Below are positions 45,641-54,871 of a stretch of 64,000 bases of DNA, piece after piece (within the stretch, counting starts at the first letter, position 1; each line of letters starts with the position of its first letter). The DNA is taken from positions 105,509 through 169,508 of the forward strand of contig CAVSMH010000003.1 in assembly GCA_963728965.1 (NCBI GenBank), read 5' to 3'. Position numbers and translations under genes: made by a program. The notes below the pieces were generated by a model. The model saw only the letters and a program-made list of their open reading frames with translations, made no database searches and was not told the origin of the DNA. The DNA is from DASQZT01 sp963728965 (GTDB lineage: Bacteria; Acidobacteriota; Terriglobia; Bryobacterales; Bryobacteraceae).

Positions 45641-46402
45641 TTTTCCCAGCGACGGCCATCGCGGCGGCCGTTTTTCGCGAAACGCCCGCAATCCCTCCTG
45701 GAAGTCTTCGCTGGCAAACACTTCATTTCGCATGCGGCCGGCGACCTGGCCGGCGGTTTCCCAATCGCGCCCGCGCGCATGACGGACAAATCGAAGCCCG
45801 GCGCGGATGGCGGTGGGGCTGAACCCGGCCACCGAACGGGCGAGGTCGGCGGCGCTCTCCTCCGGGTGATAAGAGATCTCATGGACGAGGCCCATTTCCT
45901 TCGCTTCGCGGGCTCCGAAGACGCGGCCGGTGAGGGCCAGTTCGGCGGTGCGGCGGTCGCCCAGCGCGGTGGATACGGCGCGGTAGACGATGAACGGCCA
46001 CAGCCCGATGCGGATTTCGGTGAGCCCGAAGGTGGCGTCCTCGGAGGCGACCACGATGTGGCAGTTGGCCACCAGGCCCGCTCCGCCGCCGAGCGCCGAA
46101 CCGTGGACGGCGGCGATCAGGGGCCTTTCCACACGGGCCCCAAAAGTAAAGAGGCGTTCATGCAGGCTGGCCAGTTCGGCCGGCGCGACGGTGCCGATTT
46201 CGCCGAGATCCATGCCGGCGCAGAAAGACTTGCCGTTGCCGGAGAGCAGGATAGCGCCCGTGCCGGGCTCTTGCGCGGCTTCATCGAGGGCGTCTGCGAG
46301 CGCACGGCAGACTTCCGCACTGAGGGCATTGCGCTTATCGGGGCGGTTCAACGCGATCCGGACAACGCGTTCGAAGCGCGTGATTTGGAGCAGCTCGCTC
46401 AC
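45638..46402 (-). CDS. Enoyl-CoA hydratase/isomerase family protein
   Basis: A 254-aa crotonase-fold enzyme. The oxyanion-hole segments are GNGKSFCAGMDLGEIG and AAVHGSALGGGAGLVANC, and the glutamate pair region is FGLTEIRIGLWP. It should hydrate or isomerise an acyl-CoA in the cytoplasm. It follows the AtuA-C-like gene (60 bp) on the same strand, a pairing seen in acyclic terpenoid or branched acyl-CoA degradation clusters. No carboxylase or dehydrogenase partners lie here, so the substrate is open. Confidence 0.9.
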   Translation of the reverse strand: MSELLQITRFERVVRIALNRPDKRNALSAEVCRALADALDEAAQEPGTGAILLSGNGKSFCAGMDLGEIGTVAPAELASLHERLFTFGARVERPLIAAVHGSALGGGAGLVANCHIVVASEDATFGLTEIRIGLWPFIVYRAVSTALGDRRTAELALTGRVFGAREAKEMGLVHEISYHPEESAADLARSVAGFSPTAIRAGLRFVRHARGRDWETAGQVAGRMRNEVFASEDFQEGLRAFREKRPPRWPSLGK

Positions 46403-46462
46403 GGAATTCTCCGCGGGCAGGCCAGAGCATCGACGAGGCGTGCGGAGTACACGCCGCCCTCA

Positions 46463-46786
46463 TTATAGACCGGGAGGGAGCTCGATTTCCATACCCAGGA
46501 GGGCTGCCCCGTAGGTTTTTCCCTGAGCGTCGGTCCGCAGCGAGACGGTGCCGCCGCCGCCCAGCGCCCCGTGCAGGAGAAAGTTGAGGGCACCGAGGTT
46601 AGGCAGTTCGAACCGTTCGACCTCGCCCTGCACTAGGTCGCCAAAATGCTGTTTGACGCGCGCGGCGGTGACTTCCCGGACCAGCACGGGGTAGTGCTGC
46701 TCGTCCCAGGCGATGACGCCGATGTTGCAGGTATCGCCCTTATCGCCCGAGCGGGTGTGGGCGATGCGGCGCAAGGGGCCTCTCAT
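46463..46786 (-). CDS. AtuA C-terminal-like small protein
   Basis: A 107-aa protein starting with LRRIAHTRSGDKGDTCNIGV, the signature of the ferredoxin-like domain normally found at the C-terminus of AtuA (acyclic terpene utilisation) proteins or encoded separately next to acyl-CoA genes. ATG 46786 gives exactly that start; the frame is open to 46933 without conserved content. The large AtuA domain is not in the window. The enoyl-CoA hydratase follows in the same direction. Confidence 0.8.
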   Translation of the reverse strand: MRGPLRRIAHTRSGDKGDTCNIGVIAWDEQHYPVLVREVTAARVKQHFGDLVQGEVERFELPNLGALNFLLHGALGGGGTVSLRTDAQGKTYGAALLGMEIELPPGL

Positions 46787-46926
46787 GTCCAGACATTGTC
46801 GCACGGCCGGTGCGGGGGCTCGGCGCCCGGCGGAAGCGGTCCGTCGGTTGGCCTCGCCGTCCGCGCCGTCCGCACCAGCCTTGCATCCATTACGGAATTG
46901 CAGGTATGATGCTCGCGGTGAGTCCG

Positions 46927-48465
46927 ATGACATCCGATCAAAATCGCCGTAAATTTTTGGGAACGGCAGCCGGCGCGGCTGCCTTCACTCTCGTTCCGAG
47001 ACATGTCCTGGGAGGGCCGGGCTATGTGGCTCCCAGTGACAAAGTCACGCTCGCTTACATCGGGACGGGCACGCAGGGGCTGCGCGAAATGGTCAACCTG
47101 CTGCCGGTGCCGGATCTTCAGATCATCGCCGTATGCGACCCCAGCAAAGACGCGGTCGAATACCGCGACTGGTCGAAAGAAGGTCTGCTCAACCAGATTC
47201 GCCGGAGCTTGGGAAAGCCGGACTGGAAGGCGGGCCCCGAGGGAACGATTCCAGGTGGGCGCGATGCCGCCAAAAGCATCGTCGATACCTATTATTCCAA
47301 TCAGCGCGCCTCCGACGGTTTTCGCGGCTGCGCTGCCTATGCCGACTACCGCGAACTGCTCGAGAAGGAAAAGGACCTCAACGCGGTTAAAATCATGACC
47401 CCCGATCACCTGCATGGCGTGATCGCCACGGCTGCCATGAAGCGCGGCAAGCACGTGGTGGTACACAAGCCCATCGCCAACCGGCTGAAGGAAGCCAGGC
47501 TGGTGATCGACGCGGCCAGGAAGACCGGCGTCTCCACCCACTTCATGCCGTGGGACGCCAACGGCAACATGGAACCGGTGATGAAGTGGATCCGCGACGG
47601 CGCCATCGGCACCCTGCGCGAGGTCCACAACTGGACCAATCGTCCGGTGTGGCCGCAGTATGCCATGCTGCCCACCGACCAGCCGCCGGTGCCGGAAGGC
47701 TTCGACTGGAATCTGTGGCTGGGGCCGGAGGCGGAGCGGCCCTACCATCCCCACTACACCCACATGGTGTTTCGCGGCTGGTACGATTTCGGCGGCGGCT
47801 CGATGGCCGACATGGGGCACTACAGCCTGTGGACAGTGTTCAACGCGCTCGAACTGTCCGGCCCTACGAGCATAGAGCCGATGCTGTCGCACCAGTGCAC
47901 GCTCAAGGACAGCGTATCCACGACCATTCGCAACGATTTCTCATTCCCCATTGCCGGCTCGGTGCGGTTCCGGTATCCGGCGCGCGGGCAGCGGCCGGCC
48001 ATCGACCTGGTCTGGTACGAAGGCGGCATGCGGCCACCCACTCCCGAGGAGCTCGATGAAGACCACAAGGAGTTGCAGGCCGAAGCCATGATGTTCGTCG
48101 GCGACAAGGGCAAGATCCTGGCGGGATTCCACGTGGACAGCCCGCGCCTGATCCCCGAACGCCGGATGGCGGGCATCGAAGCTCCGCCGGCGCCCGCGCG
48201 CCGCGGCCGGGGCGCGGAGGGACCGACCATTTCGCCCGGCCTGCGCACGTGGCTGGAGGGCTGCAAGGGGGGCACCGAACGGTCACCAGGCAGTTTCACC
48301 AACGCGTGGCCTATTTCCGAAGCGGTGAACCTGTACGCCGTGGCCATGCGCACCGGCAAACGGCTGACCTACGACGCGGAGAAGATGACCATCACCAACT
48401 TGTCCGACGCCAACCGGCTGCTGGCACGCGAGTATCGCAAAGGATTCGAGCCGGAGACGGTATGA
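46927..48465 (+). CDS. Tat-exported Gfo/Idh/MocA family oxidoreductase
   Basis: A 512-aa protein. The N-terminal twin-arginine signal is NRRKFLGTAAGAAAFTL. The Rossmann domain (TLAYIGTGTQG, VCDPSKDAV) follows, and the EK-P-like active-site motif appears as HVVVHKPIAN. The C-terminal domain carries the acidobacterial/planctomycete pattern (FGGGSMADMGHYSLW). ATG 46927 is preferred because it places the twin arginines at the usual distance; ATG 46906 is possible. The stop overlaps the isomerase start as ATGA. It likely acts on sugars outside the cytoplasm. Confidence 0.9.
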   Translation: MTSDQNRRKFLGTAAGAAAFTLVPRHVLGGPGYVAPSDKVTLAYIGTGTQGLREMVNLLPVPDLQIIAVCDPSKDAVEYRDWSKEGLLNQIRRSLGKPDWKAGPEGTIPGGRDAAKSIVDTYYSNQRASDGFRGCAAYADYRELLEKEKDLNAVKIMTPDHLHGVIATAAMKRGKHVVVHKPIANRLKEARLVIDAARKTGVSTHFMPWDANGNMEPVMKWIRDGAIGTLREVHNWTNRPVWPQYAMLPTDQPPVPEGFDWNLWLGPEAERPYHPHYTHMVFRGWYDFGGGSMADMGHYSLWTVFNALELSGPTSIEPMLSHQCTLKDSVSTTIRNDFSFPIAGSVRFRYPARGQRPAIDLVWYEGGMRPPTPEELDEDHKELQAEAMMFVGDKGKILAGFHVDSPRLIPERRMAGIEAPPAPARRGRGAEGPTISPGLRTWLEGCKGGTERSPGSFTNAWPISEAVNLYAVAMRTGKRLTYDAEKMTITNLSDANRLLAREYRKGFEPETV

Positions 48466-49292
48466 CCATTTCACGAAGGCATTTCCTCGGCAGTGCATTG
48501 GCGGTGCCGGCGGCGGCGGGATTTCTGCGCGCCGACCCCATCGGAATCCCGCCCGGATTCCAGGTCTACCCCGTGCGCGAAGCGCTCCTGAAGGACTTCG
48601 ATGGCACGCTGCGCGAAGTGGCGGCGATCGGCTACAAGAACGTCGAGATGTGCTCCCCGCCGGGCTACGGCTGGAAGCCCTTGATCGACATCAAGCCCGC
48701 CGATATGAAGGCGCGCATGGCCAAGTTCGGCCTCACCTGCGTGAGCTGCCACTACAATTTCCGCGAGCTGAAGGAGAGTCTGGACGACCGCATCGCCTTC
48801 GCCAAAGAGCTGGGCACTCCGCAGATGGTCTGCTCGTCTTTCGGACTGCGGCGCGACGCGACCCTGGCCGATTGGATGAAGGCCGCCGAGGATTTGAACA
48901 AGGCCGGCGAGGCGGTCCACAAGGCCGGGATGCAACTCGGCTACCACAATCATGACGGCGAGTTCGCCAAAATCGATGGCGCGCTCATCTATGACCAGTT
49001 GATGGGCAAGCTCGACCCGAAGCTGGTGAAGATGCAGTTCCAGGTTTCGGTAGTGAGCCTGGGCTTCCAAGCCGCCGATTTCATGACCAGGTACCCCGGC
49101 CGGTTCTGCTCGCTCCACCTGCAGGACTGGTCCACCACCGAAAAGAAACAGGTGCCGGTGGGCACCGGCGTGGTGGATTGGAAAAGGCTTTTCACCGCTG
49201 CCAAAAAGGGTGGCGTGAAGAACTACTTCGTCGAGATGGACCTCAATGACATGAAGGCCAGCTACCCGTATTTACACGAGCTGAAGGTGTGA
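48462..49292 (+). CDS. Tat-exported sugar phosphate isomerase/epimerase-like TIM barrel
   Basis: A 276-aa AP-endonuclease-2-type TIM barrel. A twin-arginine signal (SRRHFLGSALAVPAAAG) opens the protein. Metal and substrate residues lie in YKNVEMCSPP, LGYHNHDGEF, SLHLQDW and YFVEMD. It overlaps the Gfo/Idh stop by 4 bp (ATGA), a frequent pairing for inositol or keto-sugar catabolism. The residue that normally ends the barrel, Glu in FVEMD, is present. Substrate unknown. Confidence 0.88.
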   Translation: MTISRRHFLGSALAVPAAAGFLRADPIGIPPGFQVYPVREALLKDFDGTLREVAAIGYKNVEMCSPPGYGWKPLIDIKPADMKARMAKFGLTCVSCHYNFRELKESLDDRIAFAKELGTPQMVCSSFGLRRDATLADWMKAAEDLNKAGEAVHKAGMQLGYHNHDGEFAKIDGALIYDQLMGKLDPKLVKMQFQVSVVSLGFQAADFMTRYPGRFCSLHLQDWSTTEKKQVPVGTGVVDWKRLFTAAKKGGVKNYFVEMDLNDMKASYPYLHELKV

Positions 49293-49313
49293 ACCCGGCA
49301 GAGTCTGCCGGGT
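49293..49313 (+). terminator. Hairpin terminator after the Gfo/Idh-isomerase operon
   Basis: A 21-bp near-perfect hairpin (arms ACCCGGCAGA and TCTGCCGGGT around a single G) begins right after the stop codon at 49290-49292. No long U-run follows, so termination may be imperfect. Confidence 0.6.
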
Positions 49314-49518
49314 CACTCGCTTAGAACACGAAACGCGCCGTCAGCTCCGCCTGCTGCAAAATTCGCCGTTCCCAGAATCTTGCCCGAAAATTGCACGGTG
49401 AACATCTGGCCGATTATGGGTGTTTGGAGTGCCCATGGCACGGACTCTTCCGGGTTTTTCCGTTGCAAATGGCGAACTCTTGCCCTATGATACCTGAACG
49501 TAGCTATGTCTATAGCTA

Positions 49519-51025
49519 CTAGCAGCCTGTGGTAATAGTGAGACGGGCGAATAAAAACATGTGACCTCGTAAATGTTTTGAGCGTCTATTGGATATGGCA
49601 ATGGGAACGCGGCGGAAGCGGGAGCGGCAACAGGATCTGTGGATCGCAACCAGCGATGTGGTCGAGACACCAGCCAATGTCTTCTACGACCGCTTGAATC
49701 AGATTCTGGACGGGCACGATTTCGATGCCAAGGTGGAGCGGCTGTGCCGGAAGTTTTACAAAGACAGCGTATACGGTCGGCCCAGCATGGCGCCGGGGGT
49801 CTACTTCCGATCGCTACTGATCGGTTTTTTTGAGGGCCTCGATTCGGAGCGAGGAATCGCGTGGCGGACAGCCGACTCTCTGTCGTTACGGAAATTCCTG
49901 GGCTACGCGCTGGATGAGGCCACGCCGGATCATTCCACGATTTCGCGCACGCGGCGATTGTATTGGCTGGAGACGCACAAGGCCGTGTTCCGCTGGGTGC
50001 TGAAGATCCTCGATCAAGAGGGACTGGTCAGCGGACGGACCGTATCGATTGATGCCACTACGCTGGAAGCCAATGCGGCGCTGAAAAGCATCGTGCGGCG
50101 GGACAACGGACAAAGCTACAACGACTATCTGAAGGAACTGGCCAAGGCCGCCGGGATCGAGAACCCGACGCGCGAACAGTTGGCACGACTGGACCGCAAG
50201 CGAAAGAAGAAAGGATCGAATCAGGAGTGGATGAGCCCCAGTGACCCCGACGCCCGAATCACCAAAATGAAGGATGGGCGGACGCACCTGGCGCACAAGG
50301 CCGAGCATGCAGTGGATCTGACCAGTGGGGCGCTGCTGGCAGTGACGCTGCAGCCGGCCAATGAAGGGGACACGACGACGATCCACCGGACCCTGGAAGA
50401 AGCGCAAGCTGTGGCCCGCGAGATCAACGAACATGGAGTCGAAGAGGTGGTAGCGGACAAGGGCTATCACAGCGGCGCGGTGCTGAAGAAAGTACATGAG
50501 CAGGAAGTCCGATGCTACATCCCCGAGCCGGAGCGTGGGCGGCGAAACTGGCAAGGTGAGGGGAAGGAGGAAGAGCAGAAGCGGACCTATGAAAACCGGC
50601 GGCGTGGGCGCGGCGACCGCAACAAGCGACTCCAGAAGTTGCGGAGCGAACTGACGGAGCGGAGCTTCGCACACCTATACGAGACCGGCGGAATGAGACG
50701 GGTGCACCTGCGGGGTCGGAAGAACATTCTGAAGCGACTACTGGTGCACGGAGCCGCGTTCAATCTCTCGTTGATCCTGCGCCAGACCATGGGAGTGGGG
50801 AAGCCCCGGCGGTTACAGGGGCTTTCTTTGCAACCGTTTATGCTGTTCGCGCGCATTTTTTCGTGGCTCTGGGCGACATCACGAGCACCAGAACAAAGGA
50901 GTGAGAGCTTTGCAATGCAAAGCGGCGGCGCGAGGGCCATGCTGCCAGCCGATTCAGGCATATATCAAGTAATTTGCTTCGGGCTGGCTGCCTGGAAAAC
51001 GCCTACTTCTGACACGGGCTGCTAG
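49519..51025 (+). mobile_element. IS1182-like insertion sequence
   Basis: The element is bounded by inverted repeats: CTAGCAGCCTGTG at 49519-49531 and its complement CACGGGCTGCTAG at 51013-51025, with one mismatch. The outermost CTAG could be a 4-bp target duplication instead of part of the repeat, which would make the element 49523-51021. One transposase gene fills it. The CTAG at 51022-51025 contains the transposase stop codon. The gene is intact, so it may be active. Confidence 0.8.
49595..51025 (+). CDS. IS1182/IS4-type DDE transposase
   Basis: A transposase of about 476 aa that cuts and joins the element ends. The N-terminal helical region (YDRLNQILDGHDFDAKVERL, GRPSMAPGVYFRSLLIG) is typical of IS1182-like proteins. 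The DDE core includes GRTVSIDATTLEANAAL, the EHAVDLTSGALLAV strand, VVADKGYHSG and the C-terminal E-region YETGGMRRVHLRGR. ATG 49595 is chosen; a TTG at 49589 is in frame. No frameshift or internal stop is seen. Confidence 0.87.
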   Translation: MAMGTRRKRERQQDLWIATSDVVETPANVFYDRLNQILDGHDFDAKVERLCRKFYKDSVYGRPSMAPGVYFRSLLIGFFEGLDSERGIAWRTADSLSLRKFLGYALDEATPDHSTISRTRRLYWLETHKAVFRWVLKILDQEGLVSGRTVSIDATTLEANAALKSIVRRDNGQSYNDYLKELAKAAGIENPTREQLARLDRKRKKKGSNQEWMSPSDPDARITKMKDGRTHLAHKAEHAVDLTSGALLAVTLQPANEGDTTTIHRTLEEAQAVAREINEHGVEEVVADKGYHSGAVLKKVHEQEVRCYIPEPERGRRNWQGEGKEEEQKRTYENRRRGRGDRNKRLQKLRSELTERSFAHLYETGGMRRVHLRGRKNILKRLLVHGAAFNLSLILRQTMGVGKPRRLQGLSLQPFMLFARIFSWLWATSRAPEQRSESFAMQSGGARAMLPADSGIYQVICFGLAAWKTPTSDTGC

Positions 51026-51523
51026 CCGTTACGGGATGGATCCGAAGCTGATCGACCAAATGACGGGAATGGTTGTCCGCAGCTTCTCGGAGTTGCCAGC
51101 GGACTTCGTCTGCGCGTTCGACGGGCGCTGGACCGAGCGTTATCCGCGTCGGTGCTTCCAAGGAATGCGCCGCGGACGGGTCGGGCGTCATTGGCAATCC
51201 TTTGCTCCGAGAACAGCCTTGCACCGGAACTGGCAACGAGAATCAGCATCATTTGGCTGTTGAGGCCTTGCCGCCGATGGCCACCGCCCTCGACGACTTC
51301 AAGTTTGCCGGGGATAAACCCTTCGCGGATTAGATCCGCTGTGCGGCCGCTCTCCCTCAAGTAGACCTCGCGGCGCTCGCGCCAACGTGGATTGGACATA
51401 TGGACTCACCCTTGGAAAAATCAGATCGGCGCCGGCTAGCCGTCCATGGAACAATGAGGTCCGGGCCGGAATGGTGGGGAGGCTTAGTCCGAAAGCTGAG
51501 GATGCCGGGCTGGATGCTTCTGG
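51026..51523. other. Stretch without a recognised gene after the IS1182-like element
   Basis: About 500 bp with overlapping short frames on both strands that show no known motif. It is probably degraded DNA of the mobile region. Confidence 0.35.
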
Positions 51524-51580
51524 TTAGCCCTTGGTGCCGATCGATATCCGTGGCGCATCTGCGGTGTATGTATGTAGCAT
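51524..51580 (-). CDS. Possible 18-aa peptide with strong ribosome-binding site
   Basis: The frame MLHTYTADAPRISIGTKG starts at ATG 51580, 9 bp after AAAGGAG (51596-51590). The 3' end of the gene (ending GGCACCAAGGGCTAA) is very similar to the 3' end of the PRTRC protein C gene 540 bp away. It may therefore be a remnant of a second copy, not a functional peptide. Confidence 0.3.
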   Translation of the reverse strand: MLHTYTADAPRISIGTKG

Positions 51581-52061
51581 GCGGAACATCTCCTTTCGAG
51601 GCAAACACTTGAACGTGCAGACATGAGTTGGAGAGACGGTGATCTGCTTTTTATATCTCCGGCTGTCTCCGGCGGAATCTGTGGGGAAGGTCCCGCATTT
51701 CTGGTGGCAGTTCCTTGAGGGGCTTTGCCCCCCAAGCCCCCCAGGATTTATCGCAGTTTTCTCCCAGAGTGGATGATTTTTGTTGGGCGATATTGGGGCA
51801 ACCGCCGTACAATGGAGGAGCTTGATAGGAGGATAGGGCAACGCAGGGATGCGACCGGAGCGCCGAATCAAGCCCGGAGTGGATGGCGGCCTTCGGGCCG
51901 CCTCCTGGGTAGTAGCCTTCCACGTCATCTAAAAACGGCAGAGCGGCCGCAGAGTCGACTGGCGATCCTTTCGCGCTGTGGGCTAATGGAAATATGGGGC
52001 CGAGCAAGTCTCGGATCGTCAACCACGGGTTCGGAAGCCTGTGACCGAAAGGGTGATAAAC
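51581..52061. other. Stretch without a recognised gene upstream of the micro-frame
   Basis: Nearly 480 bp. Minus-strand frames of 123-134 codons exist but are Pro/Ser-rich and have no known domain. No RNA gene was recognised. Confidence 0.35.
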
Positions 52062-52268
52062 CTAGCCCTTGGTCCCAATCGCACGAGTCAGTCGGTACAC
52101 CAGCTTGTTTCCTATAACCTCCGGACCCTCGATGGCCGAGGTCGTGATCTCAGGATAAGTACTGCTGTATAGGTTGATCACCTCCTCAACACCTAACTTG
52201 GGATTCGGATCGGGCAAACGCAGTCCGCCGTTATAGCGAAATTCCCGCTCCAATGCTTCGACCTTCAT
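52062..52268 (-). CDS. PRTRC system protein C
   Basis: A 68-aa protein recognisable by the small-family pattern: REFRYNGGLRLPDPNPKLG, VEEVINLYSSTYPEITTSAI, GPEVIGNKLVYRLTRAIGTKG. PRTRC proteins (A-F plus a ThiF-like and a ParB-related member) come from plasmids and integrative elements; their function is unknown. A GGAGGA ribosome-binding site precedes the ATG. The other PRTRC genes are absent here, so this is an orphan left by mobile-element rearrangement or located far from its partners. Confidence 0.8.
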   Translation of the reverse strand: MKVEALEREFRYNGGLRLPDPNPKLGVEEVINLYSSTYPEITTSAIEGPEVIGNKLVYRLTRAIGTKG

Positions 52269-52276
52269 AGTCCTCC

Positions 52277-52324
52277 TTCTTCTTCTTCTTCTTTCTTCTT
52301 AGTCATCATCAGGCATCATCATCA
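52277..52324. repeat. TTC microsatellite and CATCATC repeats upstream of the PRTRC C gene
   Basis: A (TTC)n-type run (52277-52300) and CATCATC units (52304-52324) lie just upstream of the PRTRC C gene start. Slippage could alter the distance to any promoter. Confidence 0.6.
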
Positions 52325-52562
52325 ATAAAGCGATGTGGTTCAAGTTCGACAGCGTGCGCTGTCCGTCGGTACCGTGTGCGTTCTCCCGTTCCTACGTCTG
52401 CTGCGGAGAACGTAAACGTTGCGTCAGCGAGGAATCAAACCCTTAAATGTCAGCGGCGGGCGTGATACGACCAAGTCGCTTTGAGTTCGCTCGTCTAATT
52501 TGGCCCACTTCGATCGTCTAATTTGGCCCACCCCTGACACCTGGAAATGAAACCATTCCGGG

Positions 52563-54104
52563 ATGGACAGGAGGCTGAAAGTGGAATTATTCGAAGAGAT
52601 CCGGCGCGGCCACGCGGCCGGAGAGACGATCAAGGGACTGGCGGAGAAGCACGGAGTGCATCGCCGGATGGTCCGACAGGCGATCGGCAGCGCGATTCCG
52701 CCGGAACGGAAGCGCTTCGAAAAGGAGCAGCCGCGGCTCGGTCCTTTGAAAGAGATCATCAATCGGATTCTGGAAGAGGACCGGGATGCGCCGCGGAAGC
52801 AGCGGCACACGGCACACCGGATCTTTACCAGAGTGCGAGAGGAGCACCCCGAGTATCCGATCGGTGAGCCCACCGTGCGGCGCTTCGTGGCGGGAAGGAA
52901 GCGTGAGCTGGGCCTGAGCGGCCGCGAGATATTCGTGCCGCAGTCCTATGCCTTGGGCCAGGAAGCGCAAGTGGACTGGTTCGAAGCCTCTGCGAAACTG
53001 GGCGGCGAACGCTGCGTCCTGCAGTTTTTCGCGATGCGCAGTATGGGGTCGGGAGACGCCTTTCACCGGGCCTACACCAATGCGACCCAGCAGGCGTTCT
53101 TGGAGGGGCACGAGCACGGCTTCGCGTATTTCGGTGGCGTCTTTCGGACCCTCCGTTACGACAATCTCTCGAGCGCGGTAAAGAAGATTCTACGGGGACG
53201 GCAGCGGGAAGAAACCAGTCGCGTGATCGCCTTCCGTTCGCACTGGGGATTCCAGAGCGAATACTGCAACCCGGCGAGCGGCAATGAAAAAGGTGGAGTC
53301 GAAGGCGAAGTGGGCCGGTACCGGCGGAACTGGCTGGTGCCGGTGCCGGAGGCATCCGACCTGGCGGAATTAAATCAGCACCTATTGGCTGGCTGCCTGG
53401 CAAGCCGGAGTCGAACCATCAGCGGAAGGACGATGACGGTTGGCGAGGCCAGCCAGATGGAACGGGCGCAGTTATTGCCGCCGGCCGAGGAGCGATTCCC
53501 GATAGACGAGATCCTGTACCCATTGATCGTAGACAACAAGGGCCGCGTGAAAGTGAAAACGAACTGGTATTCGGCGCCCCTGTGGCCCGGCCTGCGCGTG
53601 ACCGCGCGGGTATGGCCCTCGCTGATCGAGATCGTGTATGACGGCACATGCGTCGCCCGTCACCAGCGAAACTACGGACGCGGCCACCAGATCCTGAACC
53701 TCGAACACTACCTCGATGTATTGGAGAAGAAGCCGGGCGCCATGGCAGGGTCGACGCCGCTGGAGCAGTGGAGGCAGGCCGGACGCTGGCCCGCGTCTTT
53801 GGATCGAATCTGGAAGAAACTCGAGGAGCGTTACGGGAAGAGCGGCGGGACCAGAGAGATGATCGGCCTGGTTCGGGTTGGCGTGGTCAGTGGATGGGAT
53901 CGGCTGATCGGCGCAGTGGAGGAAGCCCTTCACCTTGGGGTAACGGATGCGGCGGCCGTGTTGCACATCATGCGCACGCCGGATGCCGAGGAGCGCCGAC
54001 GGTGCCAGGTCCAACTGTCGGAAGAACTGGCCCAGTTTGAGCGGCCACAACCCGTGATGAACGCGTACGACCTGCTGCTGAGATGCAAAGGGGTGATCCA
54101 GTGA
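52563..54104 (+). CDS. istA: IS21 transposase IstA
   Basis: A 513-aa DDE transposase. The N-terminal helix-turn-helix (AAGETIKGLAEKHGVHRRMV) binds the ends. The catalytic core starts with AQVDWFEASAKLGGERCVLQ, has the FRTLRYDNLSSAV aspartate region, and a final Glu in NEKGGVEGEVGRYRRN. The C-terminal domain follows to 54104. ATG 52563 lies just inside the left end. The stop overlaps istB. Confidence 0.94.
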   Translation: MDRRLKVELFEEIRRGHAAGETIKGLAEKHGVHRRMVRQAIGSAIPPERKRFEKEQPRLGPLKEIINRILEEDRDAPRKQRHTAHRIFTRVREEHPEYPIGEPTVRRFVAGRKRELGLSGREIFVPQSYALGQEAQVDWFEASAKLGGERCVLQFFAMRSMGSGDAFHRAYTNATQQAFLEGHEHGFAYFGGVFRTLRYDNLSSAVKKILRGRQREETSRVIAFRSHWGFQSEYCNPASGNEKGGVEGEVGRYRRNWLVPVPEASDLAELNQHLLAGCLASRSRTISGRTMTVGEASQMERAQLLPPAEERFPIDEILYPLIVDNKGRVKVKTNWYSAPLWPGLRVTARVWPSLIEIVYDGTCVARHQRNYGRGHQILNLEHYLDVLEKKPGAMAGSTPLEQWRQAGRWPASLDRIWKKLEERYGKSGGTREMIGLVRVGVVSGWDRLIGAVEEALHLGVTDAAAVLHIMRTPDAEERRRCQVQLSEELAQFERPQPVMNAYDLLLRCKGVIQ

Positions 54105-54871
54105 AAAGCCCGAGTGAATCTCTCGAACATGCCAGCGTGCGGCAGTATTGCAAGTCCGTCCGGACGCCGGCGATCGCCGCGAACTTTGTTTCCCTGTCCG
54201 AGCAGGCGGTGAAGGAAAACCGCACGCATATCGGGTATCTGGAGGCATTACTTGCGCTGGAGTGTGAGGAGCGCGACCGGCATGCGATTGCCAATCGCAT
54301 TCGGGACTCGCAGTTGCCCCGGATGAAGACGCTGGAGGAGTTCGACTTTGCGCAGGCGCCGGCGATTCCAGCAGCAAAGATTCGCGAACTGGCCGAAGGC
54401 GGCTACATTGAACGTAACGAACCGGTGGTTCTGATCGGCGACTGTGGAACGGGGAAGAGCCATCTGGCGACCGGGCTCTGTCTGGCTGCGTGCCGGCAGA
54501 AACGCCGGGTCCGCTTCACCACGGCCGCGGCTCTGGTCAACGAGCTCGTGGAAGCGAAGCAGAACAATCAGGTACGACGCATGATGGCCCGATGGCAGAA
54601 GTACGAGCTAATCGCGCTCGACGAGGTTGGCTATGTTCCGCTGGCCGATGTGGGGGCGGAGTTTCTGTTTCAAGTGGTATCCGAGCGGGCCGAGAGAGCG
54701 GCACTGATCGTCACGACAAATCTGCCATTTTCAGAATGGACTACGGTATTCCCGAACCCGCGATTGTGCAAAGCCTTGCTGGATCGGGTGACGGACCGGG
54801 CCCACATTATTGAAACCGGGACAGAATCGTTCCGCTTCCGGCGAACGATGGAGAGGAGGAAGAAACGGTGA
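54101..54871 (+). CDS. istB: IS21 helper ATPase IstB
   Basis: A 256-aa AAA+ ATPase of the DnaC type that assists IstA in target choice. The Walker A motif is GDCGTGKSHLATGL, Walker B is YELIALDEVGYVPLADVG, and an N-terminal helical segment precedes them. The start is GTG at 54101, overlapping the istA stop as GTGA; the next upstream ATG (54083) is inside istA. Length is normal. Confidence 0.95.
   Translation: MKSPSESLEHASVRQYCKSVRTPAIAANFVSLSEQAVKENRTHIGYLEALLALECEERDRHAIANRIRDSQLPRMKTLEEFDFAQAPAIPAAKIRELAEGGYIERNEPVVLIGDCGTGKSHLATGLCLAACRQKRRVRFTTAAALVNELVEAKQNNQVRRMMARWQKYELIALDEVGYVPLADVGAEFLFQVVSERAERAALIVTTNLPFSEWTTVFPNPRLCKALLDRVTDRAHIIETGTESFRFRRTMERRKKR

Noticed and set aside
52277..52324. 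Short repeats considered as a CRISPR array
   Set aside because: The units are 3-7 bp without spacers, i.e. a microsatellite. No cas genes or longer repeat-spacer units are in the window.
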